40,374 nt of DNA from Hominenteromicrobium gallistercoris (GTDB lineage Bacteria; Bacillota; Clostridia; Oscillospirales; Acutalibacteraceae). This document shows, piece after piece, positions 16,935-25,219 of this stretch. Below the pieces are notes generated by a model. That model was not told the DNA's origin. It ran no database searches and saw only the letters and a program-made list of their open reading frames with translations. Made by a program: the position numbers and the translations under genes. The stretch spans positions 1 to 40,374 of the forward strand of contig DWXR01000127.1 of NCBI GenBank assembly GCA_019119145.1. Reading direction: 5' to 3'. Numbering within the stretch: the stretch's first letter is position 1; every line of letters starts with the position of its first letter.

Positions 16935-17960
16935 TTACGCCTGCACGTCGATGATGACTTTCATGGTTGTTTCGCGGTTTTCATCGATGTACCGGTACGC
17001 TTCGGCGTAGTCGCGGAAAGCAAAGTGTTTGGAAATCAGCGGCTTCAGGTCGACCTTGCCGGCCCGGACAAGCTCGATGGCCTCGAGATAATCCTCGTTG
17101 CGGTACATCATCGTCGTGTTGAGATCGAGCTCGTGGTCGTTCAGGACGGCGAGGTCCACCTCGGCCATCCCCGCAAAAACAGCGACCAGAATGATCGTGC
17201 TGCCCTTGCGCGCGCAGCGGATGGCCTGCCCCATCGTCACGTTGTTGCCGGCGCAGTCGTAGATCACGTCGGCCTTATCCGGCCCGAACGACGAAACCAG
17301 CGCTTCGCCGAAATCCGCTTCGCGCGTATTCACGCAGAAGTCGACGCCGCACTGCCGGGCCTTTTCCAGCCGCAGGTCGCTGATGTCCGTGATCAGCACA
17401 CTTTCGGCGCCCATGCCCTTTGCGGCCTGTGCGACCAGAATGCCGATCGGCCCTGCGCCGAGCACGGCGACGCGCATCCCCTGCATATCGCCGAATTTGC
17501 GGACCGCATGGACGGCGACGGCGAGCGGCTCGATCATCGCGCCCTCGTCGAAGCTCATTTCCTGCGGCAGCGGCGTGACCTTTGCGGCGTCCACGGCAAA
17601 GTATTCCGAGGCGACGCCGGTGGTCTGGAAGCCCATGACCTTCAGCGTCTCGCACAGGTTGTATTTCCCGTGGCGGCAGGGATAGCACTTGCCGCAGACG
17701 ACCTGCGGCTGAATCGTGACCTTCTGCCCGACTTCAAGGTTTTCAACGCCCGCGCCGAGCGCCGCGATCTCGCCCGACACCTCGTGCCCCTGCGTGACCG
17801 GATAGCTCGTGAACGGGTGCTTGCCGTGCCAGACGTGGATGTCCGACCCGCATACGCCGATTTTCATGATCCGGATCAGCACTTCGCCGGCTTTCGGAAC
17901 CGGCATTTCGATTTCCCGGAACTCGATCTTCCCGGGCGCGGTCATAACCTGCTGCAGCAT
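16935..17960 (-). CDS. Zinc-dependent medium-chain alcohol (polyol) dehydrogenase
   Basis: A 341-residue MDR-family dehydrogenase similar to sorbitol, threonine and galactitol dehydrogenases. The catalytic zinc residues are in GVCGSDIHVWHG and GHEVSGE; the structural zinc cysteines are in CGKCYPCRHGKYNLC; the NAD Rossmann motif is VLGAGPIGILVAQAAKG. It would oxidise a secondary hydroxyl of a sugar alcohol or related substrate. The start at 17960 is supported by GGGAGGATGAT, a near-perfect ribosome site; reading on in frame upstream only adds non-homologous residues. The exact substrate is not predictable. Confidence 0.88.
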   Translation of the reverse strand: MLQQVMTAPGKIEFREIEMPVPKAGEVLIRIMKIGVCGSDIHVWHGKHPFTSYPVTQGHEVSGEIAALGAGVENLEVGQKVTIQPQVVCGKCYPCRHGKYNLCETLKVMGFQTTGVASEYFAVDAAKVTPLPQEMSFDEGAMIEPLAVAVHAVRKFGDMQGMRVAVLGAGPIGILVAQAAKGMGAESVLITDISDLRLEKARQCGVDFCVNTREADFGEALVSSFGPDKADVIYDCAGNNVTMGQAIRCARKGSTIILVAVFAGMAEVDLAVLNDHELDLNTTMMYRNEDYLEAIELVRAGKVDLKPLISKHFAFRDYAEAYRYIDENRETTMKVIIDVQA

Positions 17961-18009
17961 AATACAATCATCCTCCCAAAAGAAAAGTGGCATACCAGCC
18001 TTTTGAGCC

Positions 18010-18038
18010 AGTATACCACAGATTCCTTTGGAAAACAA
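18010..18038 (-). promoter_or_regulatory. SigA-type promoter of the alcohol dehydrogenase
   Basis: The minus strand has TTGTTT (18038-18033), a 17-base spacer and TATACT (18015-18010) preceded by TGG, an extended -10. It lies 50 bases upstream of the dehydrogenase start, between it and the DUF6171 gene. Confidence 0.75.
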
Positions 18039-18059
18039 GCGCGCCGACCGTTTTGCCGC

Positions 18060-18314
18060 TCACCAGATGGTGCAGCTTTTTGCACAGTGCCGAATTTTTT
18101 TCGCGGCGCGGATCTCGACAAAGCAGCCGCACAGCGCGCACATGCCGTTGACGAGCTGGTCGCACGACGTGCATTTCTGAAGCCGTTCGCGGTACAGCGC
18201 CTCCGGCGCTTTCTGGTCGTCCGGTATGTTCTGAATGTACGCGCGGACGGATTCGAAGAATTCCGTGTCGCTCATATCCTTCAGAAGGCAGCGCCGGCAA
18301 AATGTCCCGGCCAT
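18060..18314 (-). CDS. Small cysteine-rich protein (DUF6171-like)
   Basis: An 84-residue protein with ten cysteines in pairs: CRRC near the start, CTSC, then CALCGC and HCAKSC at the end. The pattern suggests one or two zinc ribbons or an Fe-S cluster. It resembles the DUF6171 family of Clostridia, whose function is unknown. The ATG overlaps the stop of the arabinofuranosidase (TGATG), so it is translationally coupled to it, although a functional link is not obvious. Confidence 0.75.
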   Translation of the reverse strand: MAGTFCRRCLLKDMSDTEFFESVRAYIQNIPDDQKAPEALYRERLQKCTSCDQLVNGMCALCGCFVEIRAAKKIRHCAKSCTIW

Positions 18315-19786
18315 CAGGCGATCGTGATCTCTGCGACCGAGCAGGCCGGCAGCGTGCAGCGGATCTGCCCGTTTTCGAGGCGCAGGCCCTCCATCGGGCG
18401 GATCGAGACGTTTTCCGGGCAGTCGAAATCGTTGTACGCGTCCATCTTGCCGGTGAGGATCCGGCCCTGCACAACGCCGTCCGTGCGGCCGAGCAGCGTG
18501 ATTTCGGCTGGGCAGCTCTCCGTCGCCGAAAGGTTCGCAACGGTGATGTGCACGGCGCCGGCGTCATCCTCGGAAGCCGAAACGCTGAGGTTTTGGATCG
18601 TCTCGCCGTCTGTACCGATCTCCGCCGTCTCCGCAAACGAGCCGAGCAGCGTCGCATCCTGATGGTGCTTGTACAGGTCGAAAACATGGTAGGTCGGCGT
18701 GCAGACCATCTTCTCGCCCTCGGTGAGGATGACGGCCTGCAGCACGTTGACAAGCTGCGCGATGTTGGCCATCGTCACGCGGTCGCTGTGCGCGTTGAAG
18801 ATGTTCAGCGTCAGTGCGGCGACCATCGCGTCGCGCATCGTGCTCTGCTGATAGAGGAAGCCCGGATTGGTGCCCGGCTCCACGTCGAACCACGTGCCCC
18901 ATTCGTCGACGATCAGGCCGACCTTGTGCTCCGGGTCGTAGCGGTCCATGATCTGCGCGTGCTTTGTGACGAGCTCGTCCATGTAAAACGCCTTTTTCAG
19001 CGTGCGGTAGTATTCCGCCTCGTCAAACTCCGTCGCCGAACCCTTCTTGTCCCAGTCGCCCGGCACCGTGTAGTAGTGGAGGCTCAGGCCGTCCATGTAC
19101 CGGCCCGCGATGCGCATGACCTCCTCGGTCCAGTTGTAATCGTCGGCGTTCGGGCCGCAGGCGATGCGGAACACCCTGTTTTCGCCGTAGTCGCGCACAT
19201 AGGTCTGATAGCGGCGGTAGAGGTCCGCGTAGTACGACGGGCGCATATTGCCGCCGCAGCCCCAGTTCTCATTGCCGACGCCGAAATACTTCACCTTCCA
19301 CGGCTCCGGATGGCCGTTTTCCGCGCGCAGCGCCGCCATCGGCGAAACGCCGTCGAAGGTCATGTACTCCATCCATTCGCTCATCTCCTGCACGGTGCCG
19401 GAGCCGACATTGCCGTTGATATACGGCTCGCAGCCGATCTGCCGGCAGAGCTCGAGAAATTCATGCGTGCCGAAGGAATTGTCCTCGACGACGCCGCCCC
19501 AGTGCGTGTTGACCATTTTCTTGCGGTTTTCCTTCGGGCCGATGCCGTCCTTCCAGTGGTATTCGTCCGCGAAGCAGCCGCCCGGCCAGCGCAGCACCGG
19601 CAGCTTGATGTGCTTCAGCGCCTCCACGACGTCGGTGCGCATGCCGTTGACGTTCGGAATATCGCTGTTTTCTCCGACGTAGACGCCGTTATAGATGCAG
19701 CGGCCGAGATGCTCGGAAAAATTCCCGTAAATGTTGCGGTTGATCTTGCTTTTCCTCTCCAGTGTGTTGACGATGATTTTGCTCAT
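18314..19786 (-). CDS. abfA: Alpha-L-arabinofuranosidase, GH51
   Basis: A 490-residue GH51 glycoside hydrolase that removes terminal arabinofuranosyl units from arabinan or arabinoxylan oligosaccharides. The acid/base Glu is in GVGNENWGCGGNMRP (about residue 170) and the nucleophile Glu in LIVDEWGTWFDVEPGTNPGF (about 294). The N-terminal (beta/alpha)8 barrel and C-terminal beta domain are complete and there is no signal peptide, so it acts inside the cell on imported oligosaccharides. The ATG at 19786 gives MSKIIVNTLERKSKINRNIY, the family start, with AAGGGA upstream. The promoter carries an AraR-like operator. Confidence 0.93.
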   Translation of the reverse strand: MSKIIVNTLERKSKINRNIYGNFSEHLGRCIYNGVYVGENSDIPNVNGMRTDVVEALKHIKLPVLRWPGGCFADEYHWKDGIGPKENRKKMVNTHWGGVVEDNSFGTHEFLELCRQIGCEPYINGNVGSGTVQEMSEWMEYMTFDGVSPMAALRAENGHPEPWKVKYFGVGNENWGCGGNMRPSYYADLYRRYQTYVRDYGENRVFRIACGPNADDYNWTEEVMRIAGRYMDGLSLHYYTVPGDWDKKGSATEFDEAEYYRTLKKAFYMDELVTKHAQIMDRYDPEHKVGLIVDEWGTWFDVEPGTNPGFLYQQSTMRDAMVAALTLNIFNAHSDRVTMANIAQLVNVLQAVILTEGEKMVCTPTYHVFDLYKHHQDATLLGSFAETAEIGTDGETIQNLSVSASEDDAGAVHITVANLSATESCPAEITLLGRTDGVVQGRILTGKMDAYNDFDCPENVSIRPMEGLRLENGQIRCTLPACSVAEITIA

Positions 19787-19837
19787 AAGCCGTATTTCCC
19801 TTCTCTCTGTGCGGCGCACAGTGTTGTGTCATCTCTT

Positions 19838-19865
19838 ATTGTATCACCTCTTTTTGATTTTTCAA
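19838..19865 (-). promoter_or_regulatory. SigA-type promoter of abfA
   Basis: The minus strand has TTGAAA (19865-19860), a 16-base spacer and TACAAT (19843-19838) preceded by TGA, an extended -10. It lies about 52 bases upstream of the abfA start, directly downstream of the palindromic operator. Confidence 0.8.
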
Positions 19866-19866
19866 G

Positions 19867-19882
19867 ACTTGTACGTACAATT
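19867..19882. promoter_or_regulatory. AraR-like operator upstream of abfA
   Basis: A perfect 12-base palindrome TTGTACGTACAA sits at 19869-19880. Extended to 16 bases it matches the ATTTGTACGTACAAAT type of the AraR (GntR/LacI) repressor at 14 positions. It lies just upstream of the abfA -35 box, so a repressor bound there would block RNA polymerase when arabinose is absent. No araR gene is in the window. The rest of the gap 19787-20051 holds only promoter and terminator. Confidence 0.7.
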
Positions 19883-19978
19883 TTTCAAAACGTATTAAAC
19901 GCTATGCCGCGCTTTCCCTGCTGCGAACCGTTTCTCAGGCTAAAACGGAAAACAATTCTTCCGGACGCGCTGCGATGC

Positions 19979-20018
19979 AAAAAAAAGAGCAGGACCGCGG
20001 TATGCGCCGCAGCCCTGC
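19979..20018 (-). terminator. Intrinsic terminator of the nrdR-DUF3795 transcript
   Basis: On the minus strand a stem GCAGGGCTGCGG pairs with CCGCGGTCCTGC around the loop CGCATA, followed by eight T residues. It lies about 33 bases after the DUF3795 stop. Confidence 0.88.
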
Positions 20019-20051
20019 CTTTCAGGAAAAAATATATATCGGATATTGGGT

Positions 20052-20486
20052 TTACCGCTTTTTGTACAGGACGATCTCCGGATCCGACCCGCCGCAGCCG
20101 TAGGTGCACACGAGCAGGATGTCTTCATCCGCGACAAGGCCGTAACAGCGCGGATTGCCCGGGATTTCCACCTGGTTGCCCCAGTACACGCGGTCGTCCC
20201 GGAGCAGCTTTACGCGCGCGCCGTTCGCCAGCGTGTATTCGAGGTTCACGTAAGCGCCGATCAGAAGATGCATATCGCTGACCGCAAGCCCCGGTATGTC
20301 GAGCGCGTTGATCTCCTCGATCAGTGCCGACTTGAAGCGCAGGAGCGCTTCCCTGCCACCCTTTTCCACGCATTCCGCCGCAATGCACGAGCCGCCGAAG
20401 GGGTGCCCGCCCGTTTGAACGCAGCCGCCGCACGCGTCTTTTCGCGCGCATGCGCTGCAGCAGTCCATGCCGCAAATCGCTGTCAT
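20052..20486 (-). CDS. DUF3795-domain protein
   Basis: A 144-residue protein. The first 40 residues are cysteine-rich: ICGMDCCSACARKDACGGC, then SCIAAEC, the pattern of DUF3795 proteins, which probably bind zinc or an Fe-S cluster. The C-terminal half is a beta-rich region with further Cys (TYGCGGSD) and no known domain. It starts 10 bases after the nrdR stop and ends at the terminator at 19979, so it shares the nrdR transcript. The function is unknown. Confidence 0.8.
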   Translation of the reverse strand: MTAICGMDCCSACARKDACGGCVQTGGHPFGGSCIAAECVEKGGREALLRFKSALIEEINALDIPGLAVSDMHLLIGAYVNLEYTLANGARVKLLRDDRVYWGNQVEIPGNPRCYGLVADEDILLVCTYGCGGSDPEIVLYKKR

Positions 20487-20496
20487 CGCGCCCGCC

Positions 20497-20955
20497 TCAG
20501 TTCTTGCTGTTGATGAGCTTGCTCAGCTCTTCCATGAAGCTGTTGATGTCCTTGAACTGCCGGTAGACGGACGCAAAACGCACGTAGGCGACCTCGTCCA
20601 CGGCCTTGAGCTTCTCCATGGCATAGGTGCCGATCATGTGCGACGGGACTTCGCGGTCGAGGGAATTCTGCAGCAGCGTTTCGATCTCATCGACGATCCG
20701 CTCGAGCGTTTCAAGCGAGACGGGACGCTTCTCGCAGGCGCGCAGAAGGCCGTTCAACAGCTTGTTGCGGTCGAACGTCTCGCGGGATTTGTCCTTTTTG
20801 ATGACGACGACCGGAACCGTCTCGATGACCTCGTACGTTGTGAAGCGCTTGCCGCACTTCAGACATTCGCGACGGCGGCGGATGCGCTCGCCCTCGTCGG
20901 TCGGTCTGGAATCGATAACCTTGCTTTCACTGTATCCGCAGTAGGGGCACTTCAT
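20497..20955 (-). CDS. nrdR: Ribonucleotide reductase regulator NrdR
   Basis: A 152-residue NrdR. The zinc ribbon is C3/C6 (MKCPYCGY) and C31/C34 (ECLKCGKRF), with the Arg-rich DNA-binding stretch ERIRRRRE; the ATP-cone lies from about 46 to 136 (VVVIKKDKSRETFDRNKLLN). NrdR senses ATP/dATP and represses nrd operons through NrdR boxes. The ATG at 20955 follows GGGAGG and gives the family start. No reductase genes are in the window. Confidence 0.96.
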   Translation of the reverse strand: MKCPYCGYSESKVIDSRPTDEGERIRRRRECLKCGKRFTTYEVIETVPVVVIKKDKSRETFDRNKLLNGLLRACEKRPVSLETLERIVDEIETLLQNSLDREVPSHMIGTYAMEKLKAVDEVAYVRFASVYRQFKDINSFMEELSKLINSKN

Positions 20956-20996
20956 GGATAAACCTCCCAATATGGTTTGCCTTTAAAATCGTAAAT

Positions 20997-21026
20997 ATTA
21001 TACTACAGGAGCTTTTGGAAAATCAA
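20997..21026 (-). promoter_or_regulatory. Promoter of nrdR
   Basis: The minus strand has TTGATT, an 18-base spacer and TATAAT (21002-20997), 41 bases upstream of the nrdR ATG. A NrdR box is not obvious near it. Confidence 0.65.
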
Positions 21027-21040
21027 GCAAAAATGCGCAT

Positions 21041-21826
21041 TTATTCCTCAAAAACCGCTTTTGTGACAGAAAGCGCGTTCTTTAACGCCGCATCGTCCCG
21101 AATGGCCTGCCGGTAAACCTCGGTGATCACGTCGCCCGTGTAGCCGACGGCGCGGAGCTCCTCGCGAAAAGCGCGCAGGTCGAAGCTGCCCGCTCCGGGC
21201 AGCAGGCAGCTTTCCGTTGCCGTGTGGTCGCTGAGGTGCACATGGACGAGGCGCTCCCCCATCGCCCTGCAGAGCGCGGCCGGCGTGTAGCCGCTCATCA
21301 CCGCCTGCTTTGTGTCGAGCACGAAGGCGCACTCGTCGCCGAGCTCGCGGCGCATGACGGCAATAAACTCCGGCGACGCGCTGCGGAACAGGCGCACGTT
21401 CTCCTGCGCGACCGTGACGCCGAGCGACTGGCCGAGCCGGTACAGCGTCCGGTAGTGGTCGCAGTATTCCCGGTCGCTCAGCGAACCGGCGCCGAGCCGC
21501 TGCCCGTGCAGCACGAGGATCTTTGCGCCGATCCGCCTGGCGGCCTCCATATAGTTTTTGTAAAACGCAAGCCCTTCCTCAAACCGGCGCGCATACCGCT
21601 CGAAGAGCAGCATCGATTCGAGCGCAGAGGTGAACGGGTGCACCGACTTGATCTCGAAGCCGCGCGTTTCCCGCAGGCTGTTCAAAAGTGCGCAGAAATC
21701 GGGCTTTGTCTCGCAGTAGGCGTTGAAAAAAATCTCAAACAGCGTGTAGCCGAGATCGCTTAAATGACAGAGCGCCTTCTCCGTTTCCATCGGATACAGA
21801 GAGGCGGCCGAAATGCCGACTCGCAT
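21041..21826 (-). CDS. Sugar phosphate isomerase/epimerase-like TIM-barrel protein
   Basis: A 261-residue AP-endonuclease-2-like TIM barrel (xylose isomerase-like superfamily). Family features seen are LGYTLFEIFF, KSVHPF, VLHGQRLGAG, AQENVRL, FVLDTKQAVMSG with metal-binding Asp, HVHLSDHTATE with metal-binding His and Asp, and a late ITEVY Glu. Such enzymes isomerise or epimerise sugars, or cleave related substrates, with a divalent metal. The ATG at 21826 follows AAAGGA and gives MRVGISAASLYPME. It is a single gene with its own strong promoter, so context does not suggest the substrate. Confidence 0.82.
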   Translation of the reverse strand: MRVGISAASLYPMETEKALCHLSDLGYTLFEIFFNAYCETKPDFCALLNSLRETRGFEIKSVHPFTSALESMLLFERYARRFEEGLAFYKNYMEAARRIGAKILVLHGQRLGAGSLSDREYCDHYRTLYRLGQSLGVTVAQENVRLFRSASPEFIAVMRRELGDECAFVLDTKQAVMSGYTPAALCRAMGERLVHVHLSDHTATESCLLPGAGSFDLRAFREELRAVGYTGDVITEVYRQAIRDDAALKNALSVTKAVFEE

Positions 21827-21877
21827 AAAATGCCATTCCTTTCCGTACCGGACGCGCAGCGCCCGGCCATGGTTTTC

Positions 21878-21906
21878 ATTATAACGCGACGTCGGGCGCA
21901 TATCAA
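21878..21906 (-). promoter_or_regulatory. SigA promoter of the isomerase-like gene
   Basis: On the minus strand TTGATA (21906-21901), 17 bases, TATAAT (21883-21878). It is nearly consensus and lies 52 bases upstream of the start. It is back to back with the plus-strand promoter at 21928. Confidence 0.88.
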
Positions 21907-21927
21907 CCAAAAATCCGTGAACTTTTC

Positions 21928-21956
21928 TTGATTTGCAGGCCGTGATCCAGTATAAT
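21928..21956 (+). promoter_or_regulatory. SigA promoter of the ABC-F/mtaB/aadA operon
   Basis: TTGATT (21928-21933), 17 bases, TATAAT (21951-21956). It is 32 bases upstream of the ABC-F start, leaving a short leader of about 25 bases with no room for a regulatory uORF, which argues against attenuation control. Confidence 0.88.
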
Positions 21957-21987
21957 AATATGGATTATGGACTGAGGGAGACACAGC

Positions 21988-23910
21988 ATGGCTATTTTAA
22001 CGGTCAACAACATAAAAAAGATGTTTGGCACCGATGTGATTTTGGAAAATGTTTCGTTTGAGGTACAGAAGGGCGACCGGATCGGCCTGGTCGGCATCAA
22101 CGGCTCCGGCAAGACGACGCTGTTCAAAATCCTGAACGGCGAGTACACGGCCGACGAAGGCAGCTTCACGCCCGCGCGCGAAACCTCGATCGGCTATATG
22201 GAGCAGCACGTCTGCCGCGATATGGAAAAGCCCGCGTTCGACGAGGTCATGACCGTATTTGAGCCGCTTCTGCGGATGGAGGCGGAGCTGGAACGCCTGA
22301 ATGCGGAGATCGCCGCCGTGCCGGACGACATCGACGCGCTGATCCTGAAGCAGACGGAGCTGAACGACCGCTTCATCGCGGAGGGCGGGCTGACCTGCCG
22401 CAACCGCGCGCGCAGCACGCTCATCGGCCTCGGCTTTGCGCCCGAGCAGATCATGGCGCCGATCGGCGTGCTGAGCGGCGGCCAGAAGGCAAAGATCCAG
22501 CTTGCGAAGATGCTGCTCGGCGAATCGAACCTGCTGCTGCTCGACGAGCCGACGAACCACCTCGACATCCCCTCCGTGGAATGGCTCGAGGACTTTCTCA
22601 AGAATTACAGCGGCTCGTACATCGTGATTTCGCACGACCGCTATTTCCTCGACGCGGTCACAAACCGCACCTTCGAGATCGAGCACACGCGCCTGACCGA
22701 GTACAAGGGCAACTACACGAAGTTCCTGCGGCTCAAGGAGGAAAACCGCCTCGCGATGCAGCGCGTCTACGACAACACGCAGCGCGAGATCAAGCGCATC
22801 GAAGGGATCATCGAGCAGCAGAAGCGCTTCAATCAGGAGCGCAATTACGTGACGATCGCGAGCAAGCAGAAGTCGATCGACCGGCTGGAGGCGACGCTCC
22901 AGAAGCCGGAGGACGAACCGGATACGATCCGCTTCCAGTTCAAGGCCAGCCAGCGCGGCGGCAACGATGTGCTGATGGCCGAGGACCTCGCGCTGCAGTT
23001 CGGCGACAACCGTCTGTTCCGGCATGTGAATCTCGACATCAAGCGCGGCGAAAAGGTCTTTCTGATCGGCCCGAACGGCTGCGGGAAAACCTCGCTGCTC
23101 AAGATCCTGCTCGGCATTTACCGGCAGACCTTCGGCGATTACCGCTTCGGCGCAAACATCGACGTCGGCTACTACGATCAGGCACAGGGCAACCTTGACG
23201 AGAGCAAGACCGTGATCGACGAGATCTGGGACCTGCACCCGTACATGAACCAGACGCAGGTGCGCTCCGCACTGGCCGTCTTCCTGTTCAAGGGCGAGGA
23301 CGTGTACAAGCCCGTCAAGGGCCTGAGCGGCGGCGAACGCGCGCGCGTGCTCCTTTTGAAGCTGATGCTCTCGAAGGCAAACCTGCTGATCCTCGACGAG
23401 CCGACGAACCACCTCGACATCAGCTCCTGCGAAGCGCTCGAGGATGCGCTCATGGGCTATGACGGCACGCTGCTCGTCGTCTCGCACGACCGCTACCTGA
23501 TCAACAAGCTGGCCGATAAGATCTACTATCTCGAGCCGGACGGCACGACGCTCTACCTCGGCAACTACGACGCGTATCTCGAAGCGCGGCAGAAAAAGGA
23601 GACGGCGAAAGCCGCCGTACAGGAGAGCGTCCAGAAGCCGAACGCGTACAAGCTGAAAAAGGAGCGCGCGGCGGAGATCCGCAAAAAGAAATCGGCGCTC
23701 GCCCGCTGCGAACGCGAGGTCGAGGAGGCCGAGCTCGAAATCGAAGAACTGAACGCGAAGCTGCTCGACCCCGCCGTCGCGAGCGATTACGAGCAGACGC
23801 TTGAAATTACAAACCAGATCGCCGCGTGCAAGGAGCGCTCCGACGCGCTGATGAACGAATGGACGGCGCTCAACATCTGGCTGGAGGAAAACAGCGAAAA
23901 TGAAAGTTAA
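21988..23910 (+). CDS. ABC-F family ATPase (YdiF/Uup-like)
   Basis: A 640-residue soluble protein with two ATPase cassettes and no membrane segment, the ABC-F layout. Walker A is GINGSGKT at 36-43 and GPNGCGKT at about 361; signatures are LSGGQKAK (about 161) and LSGGERAR (about 446); Walker B is LLLLDEPTNHLD and LLILDEPTNHLD. The linker (about 240-320) is short, and the last 90 residues form a Lys/Glu-rich coiled coil as in YdiF and Uup. ABC-F proteins act on the ribosome, relieving stalls or displacing antibiotics. The short linker fits a housekeeping translation factor better than a resistance protein. It overlaps mtaB by 11 bases. Confidence 0.9.
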   Translation: MAILTVNNIKKMFGTDVILENVSFEVQKGDRIGLVGINGSGKTTLFKILNGEYTADEGSFTPARETSIGYMEQHVCRDMEKPAFDEVMTVFEPLLRMEAELERLNAEIAAVPDDIDALILKQTELNDRFIAEGGLTCRNRARSTLIGLGFAPEQIMAPIGVLSGGQKAKIQLAKMLLGESNLLLLDEPTNHLDIPSVEWLEDFLKNYSGSYIVISHDRYFLDAVTNRTFEIEHTRLTEYKGNYTKFLRLKEENRLAMQRVYDNTQREIKRIEGIIEQQKRFNQERNYVTIASKQKSIDRLEATLQKPEDEPDTIRFQFKASQRGGNDVLMAEDLALQFGDNRLFRHVNLDIKRGEKVFLIGPNGCGKTSLLKILLGIYRQTFGDYRFGANIDVGYYDQAQGNLDESKTVIDEIWDLHPYMNQTQVRSALAVFLFKGEDVYKPVKGLSGGERARVLLLKLMLSKANLLILDEPTNHLDISSCEALEDALMGYDGTLLVVSHDRYLINKLADKIYYLEPDGTTLYLGNYDAYLEARQKKETAKAAVQESVQKPNAYKLKKERAAEIRKKKSALARCEREVEEAELEIEELNAKLLDPAVASDYEQTLEITNQIAACKERSDALMNEWTALNIWLEENSENES

Positions 23911-25219
23911 AATGATTACGCTCGGCTGCAAAGTCAACCAATATGAATCGGAGGCCATGCTCTCGAGTCTGCTGAAAAACGGCTTTACAGCCGCAGCGGA
24001 CGACGAGCAGGCCGACGTCGTCGTGCTGAATTCCTGCACGGTCACGGCGGAAAGCGACCGCAAGGTGCGGCAGATCTTCCGCCGCGCAAAAAAGGACAAC
24101 CCCGACGCCGTCATGGTGCTTTCGGGCTGCATGGCGCAGGCCTTTCCCGAAGACGCGCAGCGGCTCGAGGAGGCCGACATCATCCTCGGCACCTCGAACC
24201 GCGCCCGGCTCCTGCCGGATCTGCTCACGTTCCTCTCCACGCGTCAGCGGATCGTCGACATCGAGCCACACACGAACGGCGAGACCTTCGAGCGCCTGCA
24301 GGTGGAGAACTTCTCCGGCCGCACGCGCGCGTTCGTGAAGATCGAGGACGGCTGCAACCGTTTCTGCTCGTACTGCATCATCCCCTACGCCCGCGGCCGC
24401 GTGCGCTCAAAGCCGCTTGAAGACCTGAAAGCGGAGCTTCATGCGCTCGCCGACAACGGCTTCCGGGAGGTCGTGCTGACCGGCATCAACCTCTCCGCCT
24501 ACGGGCAGGAATTCGGCCTGCACCTGTGCGACGCCATCGAAGCGGCCTGCGCGGTGCCGGGCATCGCGCGCGTGCGGCTCGGCTCCCTCGAGCCGGAACA
24601 GCTCTCCGAGCCCGTCATCCGCCGCATGGCGAAGCAGGAAAAGCTCTGCCCGCAGTTCCACCTCTCCCTGCAGAGCGGCTGCGACGCGACGCTCCGGCGC
24701 ATGAACCGCCACTACACGGCGGACGAATACCGCACAATCGTACGGAACCTGCGCGCGGCCTTCGACAACGCGGCGATTACGACGGACATCATGGTCGGCT
24801 TTGCGGGCGAGACCGAGGAGGAATTCGCCGCGTCGCTCGCCTTTGCAAAGGAGATCGCCTTTGCGAAAGTGCACGTTTTCGCCTACTCCCGCCGCCCGGG
24901 AACGCGTGCCTACGATATGGGCGATCAGGTCACGAACGCGGTCAAGGAATCGCGCAGCCATGCGATGATCCGCGCGACGACGGAAACGCAGCGCACCTTT
25001 TTCGACACGCAGGTCGGCCGCACCGAGCAGGTGCTCTTCGAGCGCGCGGTACAGCCGGGCGTGTATGAGGGCTATTCGATGAACTACACGCCGGTGCTCG
25101 CGGCGAGCGGCACATCGCTTGCCGGACAGATCCGCACGGTCCGGATCGAATCGAATGCCGGCACGCACTGCATCGGCCGCATCACCGATGGAAACGAGGC
25201 GGACGCGCATGCAGATTGA
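23900..25219 (+). CDS. mtaB: tRNA t6A37 methylthiotransferase MtaB
   Basis: A 439-residue radical-SAM methylthiotransferase that turns t6A37 into ms2t6A37 on ANN-decoding tRNAs. The N-terminal UPF0004 domain has Cys in ITLGCKVNQYE (residue 10), LNSCTVTAE and LSGCMAQ for the auxiliary cluster. The radical-SAM triad is GCNRFCSYCIIPYARGR near 152, and a C-terminal TRAM-like beta domain follows. It starts inside the end of the ABC-F gene and its stop overlaps the nucleotidyltransferase start, so the three are co-translated. The MtaB rather than MiaB type is assigned from the ITLGCKVNQYES start. Confidence 0.93.
   Translation: MKVKMITLGCKVNQYESEAMLSSLLKNGFTAAADDEQADVVVLNSCTVTAESDRKVRQIFRRAKKDNPDAVMVLSGCMAQAFPEDAQRLEEADIILGTSNRARLLPDLLTFLSTRQRIVDIEPHTNGETFERLQVENFSGRTRAFVKIEDGCNRFCSYCIIPYARGRVRSKPLEDLKAELHALADNGFREVVLTGINLSAYGQEFGLHLCDAIEAACAVPGIARVRLGSLEPEQLSEPVIRRMAKQEKLCPQFHLSLQSGCDATLRRMNRHYTADEYRTIVRNLRAAFDNAAITTDIMVGFAGETEEEFAASLAFAKEIAFAKVHVFAYSRRPGTRAYDMGDQVTNAVKESRSHAMIRATTETQRTFFDTQVGRTEQVLFERAVQPGVYEGYSMNYTPVLAASGTSLAGQIRTVRIESNAGTHCIGRITDGNEADAHAD

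Noticed and set aside
21997..24240. 747-codon minus-strand open frame under the ABC-F gene
   Set aside because: Antisense to a complete ABC-F protein with both Walker pairs and signatures.
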